A DNA stretch of 18,742 nucleotides from DATFVJ01 sp035517695. GTDB lineage: Bacteria > Actinomycetota > Actinomycetes > Streptosporangiales > Streptosporangiaceae. The DNA is taken from assembly GCA_035517695.1 (NCBI GenBank), contig DATIYI010000316.1, forward strand, positions 1 to 18,742, given 5' to 3'. The translations under genes were made by a program, and so were the position numbers. Under the pieces are notes generated by a model. It saw nothing but the letters and a program-made list of their open reading frames with translations. It was not told the DNA's origin and ran no database searches. Of this stretch, positions 7,160-13,412 are shown one piece after another (within the stretch, counting starts at the first letter, position 1; each line of letters opens with the position of its first letter).

Positions 7160-7269
7160 GCCGCACCGCCGGAGGCCAACCGGGCCGCGCGCTCCGGCGC
7201 CTCGCGGACGGCGCGGAAGGTGCCCCGCTCGCCGCCCGCAAGCTTGCGGTACCACTGCTCCTGCGCCAT
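7156..7269 (-). CDS. 37-aa peptide, first gene of the leftward operon
   Basis: A short frame from ATG 7269 to TGA 7156, beginning MAQEQWYRKLAGGERGTFRA. It overlaps the prim-pol start by ATGA and has AGGGAG about nine bases upstream. It is the first reading frame after the divergent control region. It may be a genuine small protein or a translated leader coupling into the prim-pol gene. No function is known to me. Confidence 0.55.
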   Translation of the reverse strand: MAQEQWYRKLAGGERGTFRAVREAPERAARLASGGAA

Positions 7270-7380
7270 CTGGCCGTGCTCCCTGACTTGGGATATCTGA
7301 CTTGACTTGACTTGACTCTGCCCCATACCTTTCGTTAAGTCAAGTCATTAAGTTGCCGAGTTAGGAATGAGGCGGCCGGG
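7270..7380. promoter_or_regulatory. divergent control region with tandem TGACT repeats
   Basis: This stretch separates the leftward replication operon from the rightward transfer operon. Four copies of TGACT run head to tail at 7298-7317, another copy lies at 7284-7288, and two inverted copies (AGTCA) lie at 7338-7347. The repeats resemble -35 hexamers (TTGACT) facing right, and the inverted pair faces left. A ribbon-helix-helix gene starts immediately to the right, so an operator for that protein is a natural guess. No convincing -10 box could be assigned to either direction. Confidence 0.7.
7298..7347. repeat. TGACT/AGTCA short repeat cluster
   Basis: A perfect array of four 5-bp units (7298-7302, 7303-7307, 7308-7312, 7313-7317) is followed after 20 bp by two inverted units (7338-7342, 7343-7347). 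Two adjacent units span 10 bp, about one helical turn, so alternate units face the same side of the DNA. Confidence 0.85.
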
Positions 7381-7569
7381 ATGGGCGTGCAGCTCACGGT
7401 GCGTATCAGCCGGGCGGTCGACGCCCGGCTCCGGCAGACGGCGGCCATCCGGCGCAAGCGCGTGGGCGAGGTGGTGGAGGAGGCGCTCAACAGCGCCCTT
7501 CCCGGCACGGCGGACATAGCGGCCCTGATCACGGGCCAGGCAGAGGAGGCGAGCAATGCAGCGCGGTGA
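7381..7569 (+). CDS. small ribbon-helix-helix-like protein
   Basis: A 62-aa protein with the layout of a CopG/Arc-type ribbon-helix-helix: a short strand (QLTVRI, residues 4-9) and two helices (VDARLRQTAAIRRKRV and GEVVEEALNSAL). Proteins of this class are dimeric repressors that bind short repeats through the strand. It lies directly beside the TGACT repeats, so autoregulation is plausible but inferred. The ATG at 7381 is preceded by GAGG eight bases upstream. The gene overlaps the start of the membrane protein gene by 14 bases. Confidence 0.7.
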   Translation: MGVQLTVRISRAVDARLRQTAAIRRKRVGEVVEEALNSALPGTADIAALITGQAEEASNAAR

Positions 7570-8527
7570 GGGCCTGAGGATTACCCGGGTGCACGACGGC
7601 GGGGGGCGGCTGAGTCCCGAAATCCTGACAAACCTGAACCGGGGAGTGCGGGCCTACCAGGAGAACAGCGTCGGCAGGCGCGGGGCGGCCATGATCAACA
7701 TGGCGACAGCCCTGCTGTTCATCCTGGCCATCGGCCTCTACGCGGTCAGTCTTAGCGCGCAGTTCCGCTATGTCATGGCCGTGAAGCACGACGATCTGGT
7801 GAGCTGGATCGAGGCTGTGGCCCTGGACGCGGGCATGGCCATCTTCAGCCTGCTGGCGCTGGGACTGGCCCGCGCCGGTCAGGCAGCGCGAGCCGAACGG
7901 CTCTTGATCGTCGCGTGCGCGGTCGGGTCGGCCGTGATGAACCTGGCCGCGGCCGATTCCGGCAGCCTCCGCTCGGTGCTGGCGTTCATCATGCCGCCGC
8001 TTTTCCTGGCCGTCGTGGCCGACCGCGTGGTAGCCGTGGTCCGGCGCCACTACCTGGGCGACGACGGCGCATCGGCCTGGGCGCAACTTGGCCGCGCGTG
8101 CCTGTACGGCCTGCGGTTCGTCCTGGCCCCGCCCAGCACCGCCCGGGGCATCCGCGCCTCCATCCTGCGATCGGCTCCAGTTCCCGAACTGGCGCGCACG
8201 GCCGTCCCGGCACACCCGCCTGGGACGGCCGCGGCCGCGGCTAGCCCCGATGCGCGGCCGAGGGCCATCACGGCCAGGCCCGCCGGCGGCCGAGGACCGG
8301 CCGCCGCGGTCACCGCGGCGCCGCGCATCCGCCCCAAAACTGACGAGCTGATCAGGCTCGTGGTGGAGCGCCATGGCCCGCTGGAGAAACTCCCGATCGA
8401 GCAGACCAGCCGCATCGCCACCGCCATCAGCAAGGAGATCGGAATGCACCAGGGCTCCGCGCGCACCGCCCTGCGCAAGCGTGTTCTGGCCAGCCAGAAC
8501 GGACGCGACGAGGGGGTATCGGCATGA
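7556..8527 (+). CDS. DUF2637-like membrane protein with a C-terminal basic helical domain
   Basis: A 323-aa protein. Four hydrophobic helices are visible at about 46-67, 82-106, 116-132 and 138-162, as in the DUF2637 family (spread-type proteins of actinomycete conjugative elements). An Ala/Pro-rich linker (about 200-260) leads to a soluble, basic C-terminal region (about 262-312, including TDELIRLVVERHGPLEKL) that may be helix-turn-helix-like. It is likely in the inner membrane and works with the coupling ATPase; that role is inferred from position. The ATG at 7556 has AGGAGG seven bases upstream. The stop overlaps the next start (ATGA). Confidence 0.75.
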   Translation: MQRGEGLRITRVHDGGGRLSPEILTNLNRGVRAYQENSVGRRGAAMINMATALLFILAIGLYAVSLSAQFRYVMAVKHDDLVSWIEAVALDAGMAIFSLLALGLARAGQAARAERLLIVACAVGSAVMNLAAADSGSLRSVLAFIMPPLFLAVVADRVVAVVRRHYLGDDGASAWAQLGRACLYGLRFVLAPPSTARGIRASILRSAPVPELARTAVPAHPPGTAAAAASPDARPRAITARPAGGRGPAAAVTAAPRIRPKTDELIRLVVERHGPLEKLPIEQTSRIATAISKEIGMHQGSARTALRKRVLASQNGRDEGVSA

Positions 8528-10245
8528 CCTGCGCGACCATCAAGACCCGAATGGTCCTGGCCGTGCTCGTCCTCAGCGCCATGGCCGGGCTCTTCCGCGG
8601 CTGGCTGCTCGCAGCGTCTGGTGTCGTCCTCGCCCTCGCGCTAGCGGCCGTGCTGCCGACCCGCAAGCTGGCAGGCAACCGGGTGCGGGTGCACCGGCTC
8701 CGGATCCGGCTGCGACTGCACCCAGGCCGCGGGCACGCCACTGTCTTCGGCCTGTGGCTGCGATGGGGCCGCTTCGCGAGCTTCCGCCAGTCCCGCCGCG
8801 CCCGGCCGTCGCTGAGCGCCCGCGAGCGCCTGGCGCACCCGCAAGAGCATTCCGTGTATATCGGCCGCGCACACTACGGGCACGGCGTGCGCGTTCCCGT
8901 TCAGGAGCACGCCGCCGTCCTCGGCCCCCCGCGTGAGGGCAAGTCCGGATGGCTAGCCAAGGTGATCATGCATTACCCCGGCAGCGTGGTCAGCACATCC
9001 TCCAAGCCTGACCAGTTCATGCTGACCAGCGGCATCCGCGCCGCATGCCGCCCGGTTCACGTGTTCTCACCGCAGGGCCTGGGCGGCGTGCCGAGCACGT
9101 TCCGGTGGTCACCCATCGCGGGCTGCCGGGACGAGGCGACGGCCATCAGGCGTGCCGATGCCTTCGCTCAGGCGGTCTCGGTCCGCGGCACCGAGGATTC
9201 CAGCTTCTGGGCAACCAAGGCCTCCGACTACCTGCGGGCGCTGTTCTGCGCCGGCGACATCGTCGGCGCCGACATGCGGCTGGTCTCCCGCTGGATCCTC
9301 GGCCAGCGCACGGCCGAGGCCATCGACATCCTGGCGAAAGCCGGCCACGACCAGTGGGCCGCCACACTGGCCGAGCTCCTCGGCCCGGCCGAGAAGACAA
9401 CCGCGACCGTCCGCATGGTCATGTCCAGCTCGGTCGCCTTCATGACCGACCCGAAGCTGGCCGAATCCGTGCTCCCGGCAGACGGCGCCGGATTCGACAT
9501 TGACGAATTCCTCCTGGCCAGCGGCACCCTGTACATGGTGGCCAAGAGCAACGGCGCGGACTCCCCGCTGGCCCCGCTCTTCTCCGCGATGGCATGCGAG
9601 ATCCAGTACCGGGCGACCGAACTCGGAAGCCAGATGCCCGGAGGCAGGCTCGACCCGCCGCTGCTGCTGGCGCTGGACGAAGTCACCCAGATATGTCCCG
9701 TTCCGCTGCCTGCGTGGCTGGCCGACTCCGGCGGCCAGGGTGTCCAGATCCTGCCCGTCGCTCACGGCATCGCCCAGCTCAGGAACCGCTGGAAGGAGAC
9801 CGGGGCACGGATCATCCTCGACACCTGCACCTCCAAGGTGTTCCTGCCTGGCCTGAGTGACCCCGACACCCTCAGCATGGCCAGCAGGCTCTGCGGAACC
9901 GTGGCGTTCCGGGAAGGCGGCCAGCAGCACTACACCCGCCATGCCGTGATCAGCGATGAGATGATCCGCCAGCTCCCGCGGAACCGGGCACTGATCGTCC
10001 GCGGGGCGGAGGCACCCGTGATCGTCAGCCTGGGCATGGGGTGGAAGGACAGGGCATACAAAACGGCGCGGCGCGCCGGTACGGCTGTCGCCGCCCTGCA
10101 GCCCGCCGCGCCGCCGCGCGCCCTCGACCTCGAGTCGCTCAGCCCGATCCTGCCAGACGACCTGATTACCGAACTGGAGGAGGCGGCCGGCGCGCCAGCC
10201 GAGCCCGTACCCGCCGCAGCCGACAACCCATGGGGAGTCCGGTGA
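8524..10245 (+). CDS. VirD4/TraG-type conjugative coupling ATPase
   Basis: A 573-aa protein. Hydrophobic segments at about 10-45 form an N-terminal membrane anchor. The ATPase domain shows Walker A GPPREGKS (134-141), followed by the typical SVVSTSSKPD, and Walker B LLLALDEV (380-387). The segment SGGQGVQILPVAHGIAQLRN (402-421) matches the conserved region after Walker B in TraG/TraD-like proteins. Coupling proteins bring the relaxase-bound strand to the secretion channel. The substrate here is likely the TraA-type protein encoded at the right end. Translation starts within an ATGA overlap with the membrane protein gene. The length is normal for the family, and no truncation is seen. Confidence 0.85.
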   Translation: MTCATIKTRMVLAVLVLSAMAGLFRGWLLAASGVVLALALAAVLPTRKLAGNRVRVHRLRIRLRLHPGRGHATVFGLWLRWGRFASFRQSRRARPSLSARERLAHPQEHSVYIGRAHYGHGVRVPVQEHAAVLGPPREGKSGWLAKVIMHYPGSVVSTSSKPDQFMLTSGIRAACRPVHVFSPQGLGGVPSTFRWSPIAGCRDEATAIRRADAFAQAVSVRGTEDSSFWATKASDYLRALFCAGDIVGADMRLVSRWILGQRTAEAIDILAKAGHDQWAATLAELLGPAEKTTATVRMVMSSSVAFMTDPKLAESVLPADGAGFDIDEFLLASGTLYMVAKSNGADSPLAPLFSAMACEIQYRATELGSQMPGGRLDPPLLLALDEVTQICPVPLPAWLADSGGQGVQILPVAHGIAQLRNRWKETGARIILDTCTSKVFLPGLSDPDTLSMASRLCGTVAFREGGQQHYTRHAVISDEMIRQLPRNRALIVRGAEAPVIVSLGMGWKDRAYKTARRAGTAVAALQPAAPPRALDLESLSPILPDDLITELEEAAGAPAEPVPAAADNPWGVR

Positions 10246-10838
10246 GCGACGGCCTGGACGCCGCCCTGCTGCAGCTCAGCCAGCACGGAGAGCGGATCGC
10301 CACGCTCGGCGCGAGGGAGGCCGGGCACTACCAGGAACTCGGCAGCAAGCTCACCGAACTCGGCCGGACGCTCAGCGGCGTCAAGGGCACCGTCACCGAC
10401 CAGGGCGAGATCCTGCGGGGACTGGCCGGGATCGACGAGAAGGTGGCTGACCTGGAACTGCTGGTCGACCAGCTGGTACCCCGCGGCAAGCCGCTGCCCG
10501 CAGACTACAAGCCCATTCCCACCATCAAGTGGTGGCAGGCTGACGACGCGGACAGAGTCCAGTCGATCGAGCGGCTGAGCGTGTGGGCCGGGAAGATCTT
10601 CGTTCCCGGATACGGCCACCTATCCGCGATGCTGCCCGCCTGCTGGGCACAGCATGAACTCGCGCTCTACACGATGGACTGGCTGAGCGAGCTGTGGTCC
10701 GTGCTGTACCTCACCGAGGAACGCTCAGCCCGGACTGTCTCAGACCAGGCGGAATTCCAGACCCGCATCCTGCCCGCCGCGTGCCAGCAGCTCGCTCGCG
10801 AAGGGGTGCACTGCGGCCACGCCGCGCGGCGGCGCTGA
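10242..10838 (+). CDS. coiled-coil protein with a DUF4913-like C-terminus
   Basis: A 198-aa protein. Residues 1-80 are rich in heptad-like Leu/Ile and probably form a coiled coil. Residues about 110-185 (with WAGKIFVPGYGHLSAMLPAC and TMDWLSELWSVLYL) resemble DUF4913 proteins found beside coupling ATPase genes in actinobacterial elements. The function is unknown; partnership with the coupling protein is inferred from the GTGA overlap of this start with its stop. GGGGAG lies five bases before the GTG. An ATG four codons upstream (10230) is a possible alternative. The gene ends 2 bp before the convergent DUF397 gene. Confidence 0.7.
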   Translation: MSDGLDAALLQLSQHGERIATLGAREAGHYQELGSKLTELGRTLSGVKGTVTDQGEILRGLAGIDEKVADLELLVDQLVPRGKPLPADYKPIPTIKWWQADDADRVQSIERLSVWAGKIFVPGYGHLSAMLPACWAQHELALYTMDWLSELWSVLYLTEERSARTVSDQAEFQTRILPAACQQLAREGVHCGHAARRR

Positions 10839-10840
10839 TC

Positions 10841-11038
10841 TCACGCGGGAAGGTCATAGGCCCCGCTGCCGGCAGCACCGATGAACTCGCCCCAGCAGTC
10901 ATCGGTGACCGGCAAAACAGGGCCTTGCCTGTCCTTGGAGTCCCGTACCCGGATGCCGCCCTCGGGCAGGGCAGCCACCTCGACGCAGCCAACCGTCTCC
11001 GAGCCGCCGGCCTTCCTGAACACTCCGTCGCGGATCAT
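10841..11038 (-). CDS. DUF397-domain small protein
   Basis: A 65-aa protein covering a complete DUF397 domain: FRKAGGSETVGCVEVAALP, VRDSKDRQGPVLPV and a final WGEFI. DUF397 proteins are an actinobacterial family often encoded next to helix-turn-helix/DUF5753 regulators, and some take part in developmental control. The ATG at 11038 overlaps the TGA of the DUF6879 gene (ATGA), so the two are translated together. A toxin-like or anti-regulator role has been proposed for such pairs, but nothing in the sequence proves it. Confidence 0.85.
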   Translation of the reverse strand: MIRDGVFRKAGGSETVGCVEVAALPEGGIRVRDSKDRQGPVLPVTDDCWGEFIGAAGSGAYDLPA

Positions 11039-11565
11039 GCGGCACTCCTCGTCAGGTACTCGTTCAGCGGGATGGCGCTGCGCATCACCTCGTCGCGCGC
11101 CCTGGCGCACCTGGCCACGGCGGCGGGCTCGGTGATGATCTCGGTCCCGATCCAGACCCCGTGCTCGGCATAGCGCATCAGCGCGACCGTCTTGCCGTCC
11201 AGCAGCCAGTAGTCAAAGCCCGGCAGGCTCAGCCTGGCCGCGACCTCGGCGGGCAGGATCCTGATGTCCTCCCCTGCCTCGGCGCTCTGCTCGTAGCAGG
11301 CCAGCTCGTAACGCAGGTAGTCGCTCAGCTCTCCGATGACATGGACCCGGCCGACCCGCCGGCCCTCGAGCCGGGCAGCGCGCAGGTGCGCTAGCCAGTC
11401 CGCCCGGTCGGCCGGGTCGACCGGATCGCCGCCCAGGAACCTCGCCAGCCGCACCCGGGTCTGCGGCGAGTCGTACTCATCGAGCAGCTCCAGGCGCCAC
11501 GCCTCATGCTGAAATGAGGCCCAGAAATCCCGGTTAAACTCCGCTGCCGAGAAGTCAGTCGCCAC
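11035..11565 (-). CDS. DUF6879-family protein
   Basis: A 176-aa protein matching the DUF6879 pattern: an N-terminal FWASFQHEAWRLELLDEY, then RVGRVHVIGELSDYLRYEL, CYEQSAEAGEDIRILP and DYWLLDGKTV. The function is not established. It forms a pair with DUF397 and lies divergent from a helix-turn-helix regulator, an arrangement seen repeatedly in actinomycetes. The start is uncertain: TTG at 11568 and GTG at 11565 are adjacent, and neither has a Shine-Dalgarno sequence. The mRNA may therefore be leaderless; TACTCT lies just upstream as a possible -10. Confidence 0.8.
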   Translation of the reverse strand: MATDFSAAEFNRDFWASFQHEAWRLELLDEYDSPQTRVRLARFLGGDPVDPADRADWLAHLRAARLEGRRVGRVHVIGELSDYLRYELACYEQSAEAGEDIRILPAEVAARLSLPGFDYWLLDGKTVALMRYAEHGVWIGTEIITEPAAVARCARARDEVMRSAIPLNEYLTRSAA

Positions 11566-11621
11566 CAAGTCAGAGTAAGTCAGTGAGCTACGCTCTGTAC
11601 AGTGAGTAACTTAGAGGCCTA
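11552..11621. promoter_or_regulatory. divergent control region with three AAGTCAG repeats
   Basis: Between the divergent DUF6879 and regulator genes, AAGTCAG occurs at 11552-11558, 11567-11573 and 11577-11583, spaced 15 and 10 bp. The first copy and part of the second fall inside the DUF6879 start region. A possible rightward -10 TACAGT (11598-11603) precedes the regulator's GTG, and the third repeat lies where its -35 would be. The leftward TACTCT (11580-11575) overlaps the third repeat. The same AGTCA core makes up the repeats at 7284-7347. Confidence 0.6.
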
Positions 11622-12455
11622 GTGACCACGCCCGACCCAGCCCAGCAGCTCGCGCAATGGCTCAAGGCAGCCCGCGAGGCGGCCAACATGACCACCTATG
11701 ACGTGGCCGAACGCGCCGGCATCACGCAAAGCCGGGCGTCCAGGCTGGAGCGCGGGCTGGCCACCGCAACCCCCGAGCTCGTGCGGGCCTGGGCAGAGGC
11801 AACCGGCACCGAGGCCAGCCGCGTTGAGGCCCTGGTCAGCGAGGCCCGCCGGGGCACGCACCAGCTCAGGGGCAACGCCACTGTCCACGGCCCGGGCCTG
11901 ATGAAGCGCCAGCGGGACATGGGCGAGATCCGCCAGGCCATGACTAGCTTCAGCGAATTCTCCCTTGCCGCCATCCCCGGCCTGCTGCAGGTTCCCGGAT
12001 ACGCGACGGCCATCATGGAGCGGCTGTCACGCATATCCAGCATGCCAGGCGTCGCCGCCGCCGTGTCGCAGCGGATGAACAACCAGAGCATCCTCTATGA
12101 CCCGGCGCGCACGTTCAGCTTCGTGATCTCAGAATCAGCACTGCACTATCAGGCCGGGCCGCCCGCGGTGATGCGTGCCCAGGCAGAAAAAATCAGCTCG
12201 GTCGTGACACTTCCCAACGTGTCCATCGCCGTGTTGCCGTTCACCGCGAGCCAGAGCCTCATCATCCAGTCCAGCTTTGCCATCTACGAGATACCCGACG
12301 AACCGCTGGTGCTGGTGGAACTGCTCGCCGGAGAGGCGATCTTCACCTCCATCCCCGACATCCAGCTCTACCGCGACGCGTTCGCGGAAATCCTCAACAC
12401 TGCGGTGACCGACAGGGACGCCGCCCAGCTCATCACCAGCGCCATGCACGGCTGA
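11622..12455 (+). CDS. helix-turn-helix regulator with DUF5753 domain (Scr1-like family)
   Basis: A 277-aa protein. The XRE-type helix-turn-helix occupies about residues 9-62 (LAQWLKAAREAANMTTYDVA, then ERAGITQSRASRLERG). The rest matches DUF5753, with SLAAIPGLLQVPGYATAIM and a C-terminal VELLAGEAIFTSIPDIQLYR. Such regulators are commonly encoded beside DUF397 proteins and are annotated as Scr1-family or antitoxin-like. The GTG at 11622 has only a weak GAGG four bases upstream. It probably controls the divergent DUF6879-DUF397 pair and itself through the AAGTCAG repeats; this is inference. Confidence 0.85.
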   Translation: MTTPDPAQQLAQWLKAAREAANMTTYDVAERAGITQSRASRLERGLATATPELVRAWAEATGTEASRVEALVSEARRGTHQLRGNATVHGPGLMKRQRDMGEIRQAMTSFSEFSLAAIPGLLQVPGYATAIMERLSRISSMPGVAAAVSQRMNNQSILYDPARTFSFVISESALHYQAGPPAVMRAQAEKISSVVTLPNVSIAVLPFTASQSLIIQSSFAIYEIPDEPLVLVELLAGEAIFTSIPDIQLYRDAFAEILNTAVTDRDAAQLITSAMHG

Positions 12456-12466
12456 CCGACGTCAGC
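12451..12466. terminator. possible bidirectional terminator hairpin
   Basis: A perfect 6-bp inverted repeat, GCTGAC-CGAC-GTCAGC, spans the stop codons of two convergent genes that are only 6 bp apart. There is no T-tract, so termination is a guess. An overlapping alternative pairing (GACCG with CGGTC, 12454-12470) exists. Confidence 0.3.
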
Positions 12467-12947
12467 GGTCCTGATCCTCCGGGCTCAAGCCAGCAGGAAG
12501 GTCCGCCGAGGGCCGGCACAGCCCAGCCATATCGTCCCTGGCCTCGCCCATCGCCCGCTCCAGCAGGCGCGCAGCGTCAGCAGCCAGCTCCAGGTGCCGA
12601 CGGGCACGCCCGACAGTGATCGCTGGCTCGTCCCCGGAATTCTCACCAAGCTGCCCGGCAGCCAGTTCCCGACTCAGCCAGCCCGCCAGCTGCCCGGCGA
12701 GCTGGCCAAGCCGTGACATCGCCACCGCCAGCCCCCCGGCCACCGCGTATGCCGTGAAGGGAACAGTCAGACCCGGGGCCGAGAGTGTCCCCGTCGCATC
12801 GTTCAGGTAGCGAACAGCCTCGGCAACCAGCCACGCAGCTGCAGCCGTGTCCTCATCGCCGTGCACGTCTTCCTGGTCAGCGAGAGGGCCATCCATTCGC
12901 GCTGTAACCAGGTCAGTGACCTGCTCAATCGGCATCAGGCCCGTCAT
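12462..12947 (-). CDS. helical protein of unknown function (copy 2 of 2 in the window)
   Basis: A 161-aa protein, largely helical, without membrane segments. Residues about 73-145 align with the core of the 136-aa protein at 3278-3688 (shared pattern RL-QL-GQL-WL-E-AAG, then a G--P segment and a final Ala-rich helix). This copy has an N-terminal extension rich in Asp/Glu (LADQEDVHGDEDTAAAAWLV). The ATG at 12947 has GGAGG eight bases upstream. It is transcribed alone, convergent with the regulator gene. The function is unknown; the duplication suggests a role tied to the element. Confidence 0.75.
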   Translation of the reverse strand: MTGLMPIEQVTDLVTARMDGPLADQEDVHGDEDTAAAAWLVAEAVRYLNDATGTLSAPGLTVPFTAYAVAGGLAVAMSRLGQLAGQLAGWLSRELAAGQLGENSGDEPAITVGRARRHLELAADAARLLERAMGEARDDMAGLCRPSADLPAGLSPEDQDR

Positions 12948-13412
12948 CGTGGGAACCTCCAGCGCCTAGCTACGTCGGACTCCTATGTCAGGAAATCGCG
13001 CGGCGCACAGTTCTGGCAGCGTGCTCGGCACCGTGACTAGGTGCTCGGAGCCGGTGATTGTCGGGTGCTTCTGGCCTGAGCACACGTCTTGGCAGTCATC
13101 GAGTCGTGTTGGCGATCATCCAATCCGCAGAGCCGCCAGGCCGCGATCGGCTGCCGGACAGGACCAGCGCCGCCGCCGGGCCGACCATCGTGGAGTGCGC
13201 CTCGAGCGCTCGCGTATCTGCTGCCGACGTCAGCGCACAGCCGCGCTGGCGTCAGGCCCGCTGGCTTCGGCTGCGGCAACGACGCGGTGAATGTCCGCGA
13301 GTAGTCGCCGCTGGTGGCGACCGCCATCGAGCATATCCAGATAACCGCCCGATGCCAGGGCGATAATGGGCGAACGACGCTATCTGCGCAACGGCAGCTG
13401 GAGGCGGAGCGA
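12948..13412. other. 465-bp stretch without a convincing gene; holds two divergent promoters
   Basis: No open frame here has a believable protein, and the frames present are Arg/Pro/Ser-rich shadows. The stretch separates divergent genes. Near its right end lie a perfect inverted repeat, GTCGCC-GCTGGT-GGCGAC (13304-13321), and a -10-like GATAAT (13362-13367), which would give a leader of about 40 bases for the TPR regulator. No -35 is evident. No tRNA or att-like repeat was seen. Confidence 0.5.

Noticed and set aside
7529..8449. 306-aa leftward open frame
   Set aside because: Antisense to the membrane protein gene; composition is His/Gly/Arg-rich and unprotein-like.
9109..9942. 277-aa leftward open frame
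   Set aside because: Antisense shadow of the coupling ATPase gene, whose motifs are unambiguous.
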